From Caldifarciminota bacterium (GTDB lineage Bacteria; Hydrothermota; UBA3073; NMUJ01), in contig JAGGUB010000044.1 in the NCBI GenBank assembly GCA_021158725.1, positions 1 through 64,000 of the forward strand: a stretch of 64,000 nucleotides of DNA, given 5' to 3'. The notes below the pieces were generated by a model that had not been told where the DNA came from, ran no database searches, and was given only the letters and a program-made list of their open reading frames with translations. Of the stretch, positions 1 through 9,283 are shown in pieces; the first letter of the stretch is position 1, and each line of letters begins with the position of its first letter. The position numbers were made by a program, and so were the translations under genes.

Positions 1-696
1 ATCATAGTATGCACCTTCTTCGACGTTGAGCTCAAACTCAGCCTCCGCTACTGACGAAACTCCACCCACAATGTCATAGTTATAGCCATGATACCTAAAC
101 GTATATGGATACGATACTATCATCGTATCGAGCACGGTATCCACCACCATACCTGTTGTATCTATGTAAAACGTATCATATACGATGCTATCACGTATCA
201 CGAGCGTCGTCTCGTTTGTCACCGTATCTATCACATACGATGTATCACTTATTATTGTATCGATAACCGCCACTGTATCCAAGGTATAAGATGTATCAAT
301 CTGCAAAGTGAACGTTGTCTCTTTAAGTGCTTCAGGTCGCATTGTAAGCTTTATCTGCACAAACTTATCCGCAGGTAGGTCAGTCTCCCCCAGATAGTGA
401 GCTATAAACTCATTCTCTACAGTATCCCAGGCAAGTACATTGACAATACGTGTGGTATCGTACCACTTATCAGGTGTATAGTATACCGTTTTATAATCAC
501 CATTTTCGCGATACATACGTATATTGTAGATACCGAGGTTGAGACAATCACCCGGCTTGATATTAAGCGAATCTATATCACCTTTACCCTCTATCCATAC
601 CCGTAAGTAGGCAGGTTTCGGTGATGGTGGCATCCCTGTACAATAAACACACATTAGTACTACAAGGATCGTCGCCCTCGTAATCCATTTCATCAT
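1..696 (-). CDS. Secreted lipoprotein, truncated at the window edge
   Basis: An open frame of 232 codons runs leftward off the window, so its C-terminus is not seen. The N-terminus is a basic then hydrophobic signal ending in VYC, a lipoprotein-type cleavage site. It is a clear paralogue of the protein at 8648-9274: both share YLRVWIEG, GDCLNL, an AWDT motif, LGETDLP and the same order of segments. It differs by a D-T rich insertion (about residues 125-200) of repeating VIDT/YVIDT/VVDT units, likely short beta strands. The start at 696 is four bases from a GGAGG; the alternative ATG at 693 is one codon later. Function is unknown. By analogy with its paralogue it may belong to an outer-membrane unit continuing left of the window. 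Confidence 0.85.
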   Translation of the reverse strand, partial: MMKWITRATILVVLMCVYCTGMPPSPKPAYLRVWIEGKGDIDSLNIKPGDCLNLGIYNIRMYRENGDYKTVYYTPDKWYDTTRIVNVLAWDTVENEFIAHYLGETDLPADKFVQIKLTMRPEALKETTFTLQIDTSYTLDTVAVIDTIISDTSYVIDTVTNETTLVIRDSIVYDTFYIDTTGMVVDTVLDTMIVSYPYTFRYHGYNYDIVGGVSSVAEAEFELNVEEGAYYD

Positions 697-719
697 TGTA
701 CCTCCTACTTTTGAAAATA

Positions 720-746
720 AATTTAAGTCACCCCTATTTATGTCAA
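720..746 (-). promoter_or_regulatory. Promoter for the left-edge lipoprotein
   Basis: On the minus strand TTGACA (741-746), a 15-base spacer and TAAATT (720-725) lie about 24 bases upstream of the start codon at 696, with a GGAGG in the leader. The geometry matches the other promoters in this window. Confidence 0.6.
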
Positions 747-749
747 CCA

Positions 750-775
750 TTGAATATTGTCTAATTTACTTTAAT
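750..775 (+). promoter_or_regulatory. Possible leaderless promoter for prmC
   Basis: TTGAAT (750-755) and TTTAAT (770-775) are separated by 14 bases. The second box ends five bases before the prmC ATG at 781, where no Shine-Dalgarno is present. The match is weaker than for the other promoters here because the region is AT rich. Confidence 0.35.
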
Positions 776-780
776 TTTAA

Positions 781-1668
781 ATGATGACATACAACGAGGC
801 GTACACCTATGCAGCTAAGATATTGAGCATCGTATTACCTGGTGATATTAAGGACGAGCTTAGAATCTGCTTCGAGGAGTATCTTAAAATACCCATATGG
901 AAGGTTACAACCTATCCTGACCGCAAGCTATCACCTGATGAAGAGTCTAAGCTATTAGATTATGTAGCACGTCGTGCACGCCGTGAACCCTGGCAATATA
1001 TTGTCGGTAAATCATATTTTATGGGGTTAGAATTTCATGTCGATAAGACTGTCTTCATACCGCGACCGGAGACCGAAGATCTTGTAACCTACACATACAT
1101 AATAGTACGTAAATTCAACCTCCAATCCATCTGGGATGTAGGTACAGGCTGTGGTGCCATCGCTATAGTATTGAAAAGGATGTTACCCAATATCGAAGTC
1201 TATGCCTCTGACATCATACCGTTGAAACTCGCCCGTCATAACGCCAACAATGTAGGGGTAAAGGTTCATTTCAAACGTGGCAACCTACTCGATGCGTTCG
1301 CTGAACTTAAAGTTGACACTATCGTCTGCAACCCACCCTACATCCCCAGCACAAGATATTGGGATCTACCTCCAGAAGTATTATACGAACCACGTACCAG
1401 TTACGATGGCGGTACCGATGGTTTAGAAATTATCAAACAGCTGATACCTCAAACTGTATCACATCTCACCCCGTGTGGTGTGCTATTGATCGAACTCGAT
1501 TCAACCCAATCTGATAAAGTGTTAGAGTTAGCTCATCAATATTACCCTCATGCATGCATACTTAAAGATAGCTTTGATAAACCACGCTTTTTGATCACCT
1601 CCAACAGAGATATCACCGTCCACCCCTGGGAGACACTACGTGATAGGTTCATGGTAGGTTTATTTTAG
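781..1668 (+). CDS. prmC: Peptide chain release factor N5-glutamine methyltransferase
   Basis: PrmC/HemK methylates the glutamine of the GGQ motif of release factors RF1/RF2 using S-adenosylmethionine, in the cytoplasm. The 295-residue length is typical. The SAM-binding loop DVGTGCG is at residues 119-125 and the diagnostic NPPY motif, which holds the target glutamine, is at 184-187. The N-terminal 90 residues resemble the helical substrate-binding domain, ending in the conserved REPWQYIVG region. The usual neighbour prfA is absent; the gene stands alone, divergent from a lipoprotein. There is no Shine-Dalgarno before the ATG, suggesting leaderless translation. The last nine bases overlap the convergent C25-like gene. 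Confidence 0.93.
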   Translation: MMTYNEAYTYAAKILSIVLPGDIKDELRICFEEYLKIPIWKVTTYPDRKLSPDEESKLLDYVARRARREPWQYIVGKSYFMGLEFHVDKTVFIPRPETEDLVTYTYIIVRKFNLQSIWDVGTGCGAIAIVLKRMLPNIEVYASDIIPLKLARHNANNVGVKVHFKRGNLLDAFAELKVDTIVCNPPYIPSTRYWDLPPEVLYEPRTSYDGGTDGLEIIKQLIPQTVSHLTPCGVLLIELDSTQSDKVLELAHQYYPHACILKDSFDKPRFLITSNRDITVHPWETLRDRFMVGLF

Positions 1669-4602
1669 CTTCACCATCTTATGTACGAGCTGTTTGCTAC
1701 CCACATCCATTACGTAGAAATATATACCTGGCGGTACTTCCTTACCTGTAGTAGATGTACCATCCCAATATATAGTGTGTGAACCTACCCCCACCGTGTA
1801 TGACCTTACAACCCTACCAGTTACATCGTATATTGTGAGCTTACCAACCCTACCATTTGGTATCACACATTTGATAGTAGTCCCGTATATGAATGGATTT
1901 GGATAGTTCTGAAGTAACTCCAACCTATCCAATGCAACCTCCTCCACACCCGTAAGCCCAGCTATCGCATGCTGCATGAACCGTTTCGCACTATCCTCTT
2001 CCATGTAGTATAGCGGGAACCCCAACAGTATAACCTTATATGGCCCACCAGTATACTCAATACCACAGATTTTACCATCGAACGCCGTATCTCCAGACGC
2101 TGACCTAAACGTATATATCGGTTGTGCACCCACGGTTGTGAACACATCTATATACTTCATATTACCCTGCCATGTGGATAGCACCTTAGAGGAATCAACT
2201 TCAAGATCTGGATATCCCGCACATCCATCAGCACCTACAAAATCAGCCCACCCAGACTCATCAGCTGCTGCTATCTTGAAATAATCATATACGAAATCAC
2301 CGGGCTCAAACTCACTTGGATAAGTTTCACCCGTCAGCGCATAGATGGGTTTCCAACCCGAAATTATTAACTTACCACCAGCATCCAAGTAGAGTTTGAG
2401 TTCATCCACCACCTCATGTAGATGCGGTGCCGCATAGTCGTCAGCATGCCAGATTATGATACCATATATCCCACAATCGTAAATTGTTGGCATACCATCG
2501 CTGTCGATATCCCATTCATCGTACTCGTAGGTATCAAGTAACGCGTGGTAGAAACTATCCACCTGCTCATCTGTGGGGTTACAAGGTGCACCCGTCCCGT
2601 TACGCGTTTCGTCCACCAGCAATATACCATGGTCGAGCGATATACAGCGACCCGTAACCTCAACCGAGTAATCACTCTCAAACCCTTGTGTATCAACCGC
2701 TGTTACAACATAGTAGTACCATACACCACTCTCAACCGTCGTATCGATGAAGAATGTATCCACCAACTCACTATTTATCCTATTGTATGGGCCACCTGAT
2801 GTCTCACCCCTGTAGACATTGTACCCTATGACATCATCTTCATAGTTGCGTCTCCAAGATAGGTTCAATTTAAAATATCCCGGCCTTATGGTTACATCCT
2901 TAGGTGCAGACGGTGGCCCCTCCAACGTACCCGGGAAGGTGACAAACGGATTACCTATGAAACACAGATCCCATGTGAACGAATCCGGTGTCTCATCCCC
3001 CCAGTATGTGAACCACACCTTTATCCATGTTGTATCATATTGGTAGCACAAATAATCGTAAAACGCCTCACCGAGTGTCTTACCTGCGGATAGTAAGTTG
3101 AAAAATGTCTCCTGTGCATTACCTGTACCTATACTACGTGTGACACCAAGTGCCCCAAGCCCGTTGGATTCACCCATACAGTAGTTAACTGCAAGGTTAT
3201 GTGATGGCTCATCGTGGAAGCTTGCACCATGGCACGCCCACAGCAGGTAGAACCACGACCCTGGTGATATCTCACGTACATCACTCCAGTATACCCATGG
3301 CCAGCGATCAAAGCAATGTACACTGCTACCTGAGTGACACCATATGTGGGTAATCTCCGACCCATACGTGTTCAGGTATTCGAGATACTCGCTACCACTA
3401 ACATACCAATCTGGCATCCCCCCTATGGTATCAACCGCCTCCCCATATATATGTGATAAGCTGATATACATCGGTTTAGCTGCACCCCGCCAGTCATAAC
3501 ATATACATTCGAGTGCCTGCCTCGGTACATGTAGCTCATGTTGATAGTACGTATGACATTTTTGTAGATAATCAACGAGCCTCTCCGGTTCGTCTGCTGG
3601 TGGCCACATCCAGAACACCCATATCTCAGGTCCAACATGGTCACCCTCTATCTTCTGCTCATAATAGCCATCATTATCACCATCGACAAAAGTACCGTCG
3701 AGATCCTCATAGAAGTATGGCAAACAGTACGGAGCTTCAACCTGCCTCGGATGCTCCCATAGCGCATAGGGTAGGTTACCCACAAGTATCGCACCGGTTA
3801 TACCGCTATCCACATAGAGTGTCTGCAGATACTCACGTATAGCTTCAGCTGGCATATCGCTCCAGCTATCCACAAATATATACAGGCTGGCATCAAACTG
3901 TGACTCAACATCCAGCTTGTACTGCTCCAACAACGTATCAATCATCCCATACACACTACTGTCCACGAGTACTGCTACATTCTGGTGTATACTGGGTGCA
4001 ATGTTGTTGATAAAGTACCACCACCATGTCCAATAATCCCCGTACCCTATACCAAGTACATATTCATGCACGTATTCGAAAGTATCCGGTAACGAGTATG
4101 TGAGTGTCACACTGGTATCAAGTACACACGGAGGAGAGGGCACCTCAACATCTTGCCAAAGTACGAAATCGAACTCCCACGCACCACGTGTAGCACGTTT
4201 GTACACTATGATACCAATGGTATCAACATTTGGTGGTACATTGACACTAAAATGTACGGTTACATCAATCTCCTCACCTGGATCTGCATACGGAGGGTAA
4301 TCGATCCACACCACAGCCGGATATTGCTGTTTAAGTTGGTTCGTTGCCTGTATCAACCTGAACGCCTGCTGCCTTGTTAGCACCATATATTCTATACCGT
4401 ATTGGGTTAAGAGTTGCATCTTATCAGCTGTACAAGTTGCTACCACATTCCTATCATCCAGAACTATATAGTCAACACCCAACTCCGTAACAAGCTCATA
4501 CTCCATATCCGTACGTGTATGTATGAGCAGAGGTTGCCCATCACCCAGCAGCCATATGGGTTGTGGCAAGCTACATAAAATAATAAGCATAAAGCTCAAC
4601 AT
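1660..4602 (-). CDS. Secreted C25 (gingipain-like) peptidase with FN3 and T9SS sorting domain
   Basis: A 980-residue exoprotein. A hydrophobic signal covers about residues 1-18. Residues about 210-550 have the peptidase C25 layout, with a candidate catalytic His423 (in WCHSGSS) and Cys457 (in LLWACHGAS). An FN3 domain lies at about 562-650, opening with PPSAPKDV. Residues 657-880 form a domain starting LLVDETR that recurs in the lipoprotein at 7133-8638. The last 85 residues are a FlgD-like/T9SS sorting domain (QNYPNPF, YDVTGR, GIYFY, basic hydrophobic end). Known C25 enzymes cleave after Arg or Lys; substrate specificity here cannot be read. The start is set by GGAGG four bases before the ATG. 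Confidence 0.85.
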   Translation of the reverse strand: MLSFMLIILCSLPQPIWLLGDGQPLLIHTRTDMEYELVTELGVDYIVLDDRNVVATCTADKMQLLTQYGIEYMVLTRQQAFRLIQATNQLKQQYPAVVWIDYPPYADPGEEIDVTVHFSVNVPPNVDTIGIIVYKRATRGAWEFDFVLWQDVEVPSPPCVLDTSVTLTYSLPDTFEYVHEYVLGIGYGDYWTWWWYFINNIAPSIHQNVAVLVDSSVYGMIDTLLEQYKLDVESQFDASLYIFVDSWSDMPAEAIREYLQTLYVDSGITGAILVGNLPYALWEHPRQVEAPYCLPYFYEDLDGTFVDGDNDGYYEQKIEGDHVGPEIWVFWMWPPADEPERLVDYLQKCHTYYQHELHVPRQALECICYDWRGAAKPMYISLSHIYGEAVDTIGGMPDWYVSGSEYLEYLNTYGSEITHIWCHSGSSVHCFDRWPWVYWSDVREISPGSWFYLLWACHGASFHDEPSHNLAVNYCMGESNGLGALGVTRSIGTGNAQETFFNLLSAGKTLGEAFYDYLCYQYDTTWIKVWFTYWGDETPDSFTWDLCFIGNPFVTFPGTLEGPPSAPKDVTIRPGYFKLNLSWRRNYEDDVIGYNVYRGETSGGPYNRINSELVDTFFIDTTVESGVWYYYVVTAVDTQGFESDYSVEVTGRCISLDHGILLVDETRNGTGAPCNPTDEQVDSFYHALLDTYEYDEWDIDSDGMPTIYDCGIYGIIIWHADDYAAPHLHEVVDELKLYLDAGGKLIISGWKPIYALTGETYPSEFEPGDFVYDYFKIAAADESGWADFVGADGCAGYPDLEVDSSKVLSTWQGNMKYIDVFTTVGAQPIYTFRSASGDTAFDGKICGIEYTGGPYKVILLGFPLYYMEEDSAKRFMQHAIAGLTGVEEVALDRLELLQNYPNPFIYGTTIKCVIPNGRVGKLTIYDVTGRVVRSYTVGVGSHTIYWDGTSTTGKEVPPGIYFYVMDVGSKQLVHKMVKLK

Positions 4603-4635
4603 CGTACCTCCTTCTACTCCTATACATCTTAAGAT

Positions 4636-4662
4636 AACTTACCACTCACGATCGTATGTCAA
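4636..4662 (-). promoter_or_regulatory. Promoter for the C25 exoprotein
   Basis: Minus-strand TTGACA (4657-4662), a 15-base spacer and TAAGTT (4636-4641) lie 33 bases before the ATG at 4602. The leader carries GGAGG. Confidence 0.6.
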
Positions 4663-4683
4663 CTCTGGAATAGTATAGGGTAG

Positions 4684-4707
4684 AGGGCAGGCTGTACAGC
4701 CTGCCCT
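4684..4707 (-). terminator. Perfect 24-base palindrome, probable terminator
   Basis: A perfect self-complementary sequence centred on TGTACA: a GGGCAGGCT arm meets its exact complement. It begins seven bases past the stop codon of the exoprotein at 4714. There is no T-run on either side, so it is not a textbook intrinsic terminator. It could also be an operator, since it lies 21 bases upstream of the next promoter's -35 box. Confidence 0.5.
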
Positions 4708-4713
4708 TGTATC

Positions 4714-7071
4714 TTAGTGTATAAGCAGCAACTTCTTCGTAGCTGACCAGTCACCCACCTTCAACCTGTAGAAGTACACACCCGCTGGTAGCAGCCTACC
4801 CTGATCGTCGGTACCATTCCATGTCACATGATGTGTACCTGGTGGTAGCTTCCAATCCACAAGCGTACGTACACGCTGACCCAGCATATTGTAGATGTAG
4901 AGCTTAACATGTGCCTGCTTTAATATGGTGAAAGCTATACGGGTGACATCAGTTACAGGGTTGGGTACATTCTGTGCCAACCGACATATTAGCGGTACCT
5001 GTTCCTCAACACCAACGTAGGGTGATGTCACTGCATATATTAAGAAATCGCCAATCCCCCAATCACTTGGCCGACACCAGTACCACCATTGATAGCAGAT
5101 CCAGTCATTATCTGAATCCATGTGCTCATCCACACCAATGTAGGGACGATCGCCAAACTTAAACTCTATCCTCGCATGTACAATATCGTCGAGCACAAAA
5201 TTATCAGGTATCGGTATTTCAACCCATCCCGTATCTGTAGGTACAACCTCGATGGGATCGATCAAATCGTCGCTGGTGGGTTTACCTGTACCATCATCAG
5301 GATGCAGGTGCAGATAGAACGTATCTGGCATCGAATCTATATACACCCATACACTGTACAGGGTTTCAGGTGTTGCAAATGGTTCAAACCTACGTGATAT
5401 GAAGCCATCCCCCCATGGATTCGTAACATTATACGCAGGTAGCCCATCATCATACCTTATCACAGTGTTTGGTAACACCAGTATCGCACACCCAGCCTCT
5501 GGTGCAGTACCTGGCATATAGACAACGTTGCCATCAGCGTCCTCAGCTTTAACGTAGTACTCGATCCTTGTATCCACTGGATAGCCCGGTATTTCAGCCT
5601 CATAGTTAGCACCACCAATATTCTCCATATCAACTGTGGTCGTCTCTGTCGCTGTAGCGTATACCAGCTGTGCAGCAGTTAAGTTGTTATCCCTTATCTC
5701 AGCTGTTATAACATATGGGCCCACCGTATCATATGTATTACCATATGGTGTAGACATAACCTTAGGGGTTGTCCTCGCCGGCACAAACAGCGAGTCGGGT
5801 TCAAAATGTACCAGCCTAAGTGAATCCTCAAACGATTCCCACCACCCTATAGGATTGTAGATTATGAGCCCCTGATCACCAATATTTTCCGCCATCTCAC
5901 ACGCCATCGTCCTACCAGTATCGGCACCAGCTACACCTTCACTCACCAACATAGGGCTTGTCCAGTAATCACCTGCATTGTCGGAACCAAACACAAATAT
6001 ACCATAATCAAGTGGCACTGGATCGTACCAATCCTGTACTGCTACAAATATCCTACCATCTGCATCTCTACCCATGGTTGCAAGTGTCGCTTCACCATAC
6101 GCTATATCAGTACGTGGTGGCGCTATAAACCAATAATCCTCCCACGTATCGGTTGATATCCTATACCTGAAGCCCACCAAACGGTTGCAACCCGGTTTAT
6201 CTTGATACGCAAAACAGTAGAAAACATCATCGTTTACCATCACACCACGTGGATGACGTGCCCACCAGTTCTCCCATGCCCATGTTGCACCCTCAACAAG
6301 TGGAAAATGTTTCGCCTGTCGCCACGTAACCCCAGAGTCGGTTGACACAACTATACCCATGCACCAACCATCTCCAACAGGTGGTATGCTACCGAACGTT
6401 ACCACGATATTTTTGCAATCCGAACTCATATATATGGTAGGGGATTCAGCCAAATGTAGGGGTTCACGTGGATTAGTGAACGAATCACCATATGCTATTA
6501 CACGCATATCTTCCCAAGTTGTACCACCATCGAGCGACCTGAAGAACAGAATATCACGTACCTCTACATCATCACGTGTATAGTTACCCTGTGCTACGAT
6601 GACAACAAACTGCCCATCACCACTCACCGCTATTGAGCCAAACCTCATACTGTATTGATCCAGCGTATCAGTAAGTGCAACAGGATCCCGCCATAACCCA
6701 TAGAGGAAACCCTCATCACGTATGAACCTCAGCTCACCATCATCATCTATAAACGTGATGTATGGTGTATTATCAGCAGCTGCAGCTATTGATGGATACT
6801 GTGCACCATAACCCATATCGATTGGACCCATCTCATCCCAAGTCACACCGTGGTCCTCTGAATACGCGAAATACAATGCATGTGCATCATAGGGTGTCGG
6901 TATATAAACGATCTCCGCTACACCACTGGTAGGATCATAGTATATGTTCTCACCAGATATTGGTACCGTAGCGTACCACTTATCAACCGGCAATATACAA
7001 TGCTCCCATGCCACCTCTCCCAACAGCATACCACTCACCAACAGAGCTAAAACCACCAACCCTCTCTTCAT
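4714..7071 (-). CDS. Secreted Asp-box (BNR/sialidase-like) exoprotein with T9SS sorting domain
   Basis: A 785-residue protein with an N-terminal signal peptide (MKRGLVVLALLVSGMLLG). The first about 430 residues contain several Asp-box motifs of the form S-x-D-x-G-x-T-W (SEDHGVTW, SLDGGTTW, STDSGVTW), as found in beta-propellers of sialidases and related exoproteins. I do not see a convincing sialidase active site, so enzymatic function is open. The middle has Ig-like segments. The end is a T9SS/FlgD-like sorting domain (QNVPNP, YNMLGQRVRTL, GVYFYRLKVG, ending KKLLLIH). The start is chosen by GGAGG four bases before ATG. It lies between a promoter at 7098-7124 and a palindrome at 4684-4707, so it is probably monocistronic. 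Confidence 0.8.
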   Translation of the reverse strand: MKRGLVVLALLVSGMLLGEVAWEHCILPVDKWYATVPISGENIYYDPTSGVAEIVYIPTPYDAHALYFAYSEDHGVTWDEMGPIDMGYGAQYPSIAAAADNTPYITFIDDDGELRFIRDEGFLYGLWRDPVALTDTLDQYSMRFGSIAVSGDGQFVVIVAQGNYTRDDVEVRDILFFRSLDGGTTWEDMRVIAYGDSFTNPREPLHLAESPTIYMSSDCKNIVVTFGSIPPVGDGWCMGIVVSTDSGVTWRQAKHFPLVEGATWAWENWWARHPRGVMVNDDVFYCFAYQDKPGCNRLVGFRYRISTDTWEDYWFIAPPRTDIAYGEATLATMGRDADGRIFVAVQDWYDPVPLDYGIFVFGSDNAGDYWTSPMLVSEGVAGADTGRTMACEMAENIGDQGLIIYNPIGWWESFEDSLRLVHFEPDSLFVPARTTPKVMSTPYGNTYDTVGPYVITAEIRDNNLTAAQLVYATATETTTVDMENIGGANYEAEIPGYPVDTRIEYYVKAEDADGNVVYMPGTAPEAGCAILVLPNTVIRYDDGLPAYNVTNPWGDGFISRRFEPFATPETLYSVWVYIDSMPDTFYLHLHPDDGTGKPTSDDLIDPIEVVPTDTGWVEIPIPDNFVLDDIVHARIEFKFGDRPYIGVDEHMDSDNDWICYQWWYWCRPSDWGIGDFLIYAVTSPYVGVEEQVPLICRLAQNVPNPVTDVTRIAFTILKQAHVKLYIYNMLGQRVRTLVDWKLPPGTHHVTWNGTDDQGRLLPAGVYFYRLKVGDWSATKKLLLIH

Positions 7072-7097
7072 CCTACCTCCTTTTTGGTTCCTCTGTT

Positions 7098-7124
7098 ATT
7101 ATAACCAAATTTTTAATTTGGCAA
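7098..7124 (-). promoter_or_regulatory. Promoter for the Asp-box exoprotein
   Basis: Minus-strand TTGCCA (7119-7124), a 15-base spacer and a consensus TATAAT (7098-7103) lie 26 bases before the ATG at 7071. A 17-base inverted repeat fills the spacer. Confidence 0.65.
7105..7121. repeat. Inverted repeat inside the promoter spacer
   Basis: CCAAATT, a TTT loop, then AATTTGG. It overlaps the spacer and -35 box of the 7098-7124 promoter, a position suited to a repressor operator. It could equally end transcription of the upstream gene, whose stop is 12 bases away. Confidence 0.4.
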
Positions 7125-7132
7125 CCCATATC

Positions 7133-8638
7133 TCATAACATCCCAAATATCTCCAAAACATATTCTATTAACTCCTTTGCCTGTTCTTTATGTGTAAAGA
7201 TTATGGGAAACGTGGTAACCATCACATCATAAGTGATACCATCATAATATATACCCACAGGCTTACCGATAAGCGTCGTATCTGATACTGGATTGAACGT
7301 AAGCACCCCATACACTGGTGTGAACGGCACAATCGATACCCACGATATCGTACGCAGATATTGGTGTCTCCATGTCTTATTTGTATCCACATCAACCGAT
7401 GGCCATCCTTCAACCCCTATTGCACCTTTAAACTCATATTCAGGGACTACCGTGCTACCGGTTATATAAAAGTAGTCATGTATAAAGCCATCCTCTGCGA
7501 ATAGACTTGTATCTGCACGTTCAAACATACGCCACCCTGTAATCCATAACTTGCCACCAACTTCCAGGTACTGTGTAATCGCATCCATAACCCCAGGTGA
7601 CCAAAATTCCGTCCCGTAACTCCAATCATCATCGTACCAGAACACCATCTTATATTCTCCTATGGTTGATAACAAGTCGCCATCAAATGTCTCCCAATCT
7701 AACACATCATAGCATGTTTCACCCAGTATCTCATCCAATATCTCCTTGTAGAATGCCGAATCATTATACACACCTTCGGCACCCACCACACGTCGAGTCT
7801 CATCCACAACCAGTAGCGGTTTATCAAATGTAACCTCCACTAAGTATATATGTATAAAAGCAGGTGTGGGATCCTCATTAAATGTATTATCACGTGCCAC
7901 TACTTCTATAGTATGCTTTCCCTCGAGTGGCTCCTTAAAAGCTGTCGGCGGTATATATATTGAAGTATCCATTATCCAATGTGACCACACAAGGCTATCT
8001 ACCCGCCATCTGTAATCCATCACTTCACCATCTGGATCGGTAGCTCTCCAACTCACCTTTATACCTCTCCATGTAGCTGTAGTGTATGTGAGTGCAAGAA
8101 ACGTATCACCTTCAACGGGATAGATGATCTCAGTCTCCGGCAGTTTATTGGCGAGCGTCCAAAACATCAACACCGCTGGACTGGTATCGACCGCACCTTC
8201 GTTATCTATAGCAGCAACCTCAAATATCTGTAGGTTACGTGAAATAGTATCACCATCCTCTGTTATGAGATCTTCATCAGACGATTCAAACGGTATCGTT
8301 ATCTCAGTACCTGTTGTCTCTGCCCATTCATCTTCTGCCGGAAAGTAGTACGTATCACCTCGTGCTTTGTGTATGGTACGATACCTATATTTATATCTCA
8401 CTACATAACCGTCTCCATCGTCACCATCCCAACATATCTGCTGTAACGCAAAATAGCAAGGCAGTGAATCACCCTTTGTCAGCGAATGCAGAGAATCATT
8501 CGGTACCGGCCCATAGGTTATTATGGTTTCGGGTACCTTATTGGGGTACGGTGTACCGGTTTTACCCCTCCGACAGCAAACCAGTAACATCGACACCACA
8601 CAACCGGTGATCATTATGATGCTAATTCTTTTGACCAT
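7133..8638 (-). CDS. Lipoprotein with Ig-like segments and a VDETR C-terminal domain
   Basis: About 501 residues. The signal peptide ends LLVCC, consistent with lipidation at one of two cysteines. Residues about 60-265 contain two Ig/FN3-like units with D-G-D loops and a final R-D-N-T-F-N-E-D-P edge. Residues about 273-500 form a domain beginning LLVVDETR, with GGKLWITGW and a closing TTFPIIF element. It aligns with residues 657-880 of the C25 exoprotein at 1660-4602. The fold may be of the ThuA/glutamine-amidotransferase-like type, but that is inference. It is the last gene of a five-gene unit from 14735. ATG 8638 is preferred to 8641 because it is five rather than two bases from the GGGGG. 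Confidence 0.75.
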   Translation of the reverse strand: MVKRISIIMITGCVVSMLLVCCRRGKTGTPYPNKVPETIITYGPVPNDSLHSLTKGDSLPCYFALQQICWDGDDGDGYVVRYKYRYRTIHKARGDTYYFPAEDEWAETTGTEITIPFESSDEDLITEDGDTISRNLQIFEVAAIDNEGAVDTSPAVLMFWTLANKLPETEIIYPVEGDTFLALTYTTATWRGIKVSWRATDPDGEVMDYRWRVDSLVWSHWIMDTSIYIPPTAFKEPLEGKHTIEVVARDNTFNEDPTPAFIHIYLVEVTFDKPLLVVDETRRVVGAEGVYNDSAFYKEILDEILGETCYDVLDWETFDGDLLSTIGEYKMVFWYDDDWSYGTEFWSPGVMDAITQYLEVGGKLWITGWRMFERADTSLFAEDGFIHDYFYITGSTVVPEYEFKGAIGVEGWPSVDVDTNKTWRHQYLRTISWVSIVPFTPVYGVLTFNPVSDTTLIGKPVGIYYDGITYDVMVTTFPIIFTHKEQAKELIEYVLEIFGML

Positions 8639-8647
8639 CATATCCCC

Positions 8648-9274
8648 CTACTCCAATGATTTCACCTTAATTACGGGTGCTATCTCATAACCTTCAGCAG
8701 TCCTCGATAATGAGCTATCGATATCGAAATACAGGTATAGATCGTAATACTTGTGCTCTTCAACCTGTAAATCAAAACTGGCCTTCGCCACACTTGTACC
8801 CCATTCGAGCTCTATATTGAGTAGATGACCACCCAGCTTGAACACATTATAATGGTAGTTAACCACCGTATCAGTATCCACGTAGGTGGTCTCCACGTAG
8901 GGGCTAAGGTTAATCGTCACCTTAATTGTATCGAACCTCTGTGGTGGTAGATCTGTTTCACCCAAGAAATAGGTTTTAAACTTATCCTCTGTCGTATCCC
9001 ATGCGAATATGTTGACAACCCTATCTGTATCATGGAACACATCCGTTGACCAGTATATTGGTTTATGGTAACCATCTTCCCTAAATACCCTTATGTTGTT
9101 GATCTTCAAGTTCAAACAGTCACCGGGTTGGATACCCAACACATCGCGGTCGGCGGCCTCACCCTCTATCCAAACACGCAAGTAACCAGGTTCAGGTGTA
9201 GTGAACCGTCTCGTACAGTGAATCACCATTATTGCCGAAATTACCGCGATGGCTAAAACAGCACGTATCTTCAT
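8648..9274 (-). CDS. Small lipoprotein, paralogue of the left-edge protein
   Basis: 208 residues with a signal peptide ending VIHC, a likely lipobox. The body contains YLRVWIEG, GDCLNLKINNIRV, an AWDT element and LGETDLPPQRFD, all shared in order with the protein at 1-696, which has an extra D-T rich insertion. The conserved core looks all-beta. I do not recognise a named family. It lies nine bases from each neighbour inside the TonB-receptor/PorV unit, which suggests a role as an outer-membrane accessory of that system. The start has GGGGG four bases upstream. Confidence 0.75.
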   Translation of the reverse strand: MKIRAVLAIAVISAIMVIHCTRRFTTPEPGYLRVWIEGEAADRDVLGIQPGDCLNLKINNIRVFREDGYHKPIYWSTDVFHDTDRVVNIFAWDTTEDKFKTYFLGETDLPPQRFDTIKVTINLSPYVETTYVDTDTVVNYHYNVFKLGGHLLNIELEWGTSVAKASFDLQVEEHKYYDLYLYFDIDSSLSRTAEGYEIAPVIKVKSLE

Positions 9275-9283
9275 TGTACCCCC

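Noticed and set aside
88..606. Two plus-strand frames in the first 700 bases
   Set aside because: They are reverse-complement shadows of the minus-strand lipoprotein, which aligns with a paralogue at 8648-9274.
4714..7071. Calling this exoprotein a sialidase
   Set aside because: Asp-box motifs occur in many propellers; the arginine triad and catalytic residues of sialidases were not identified.
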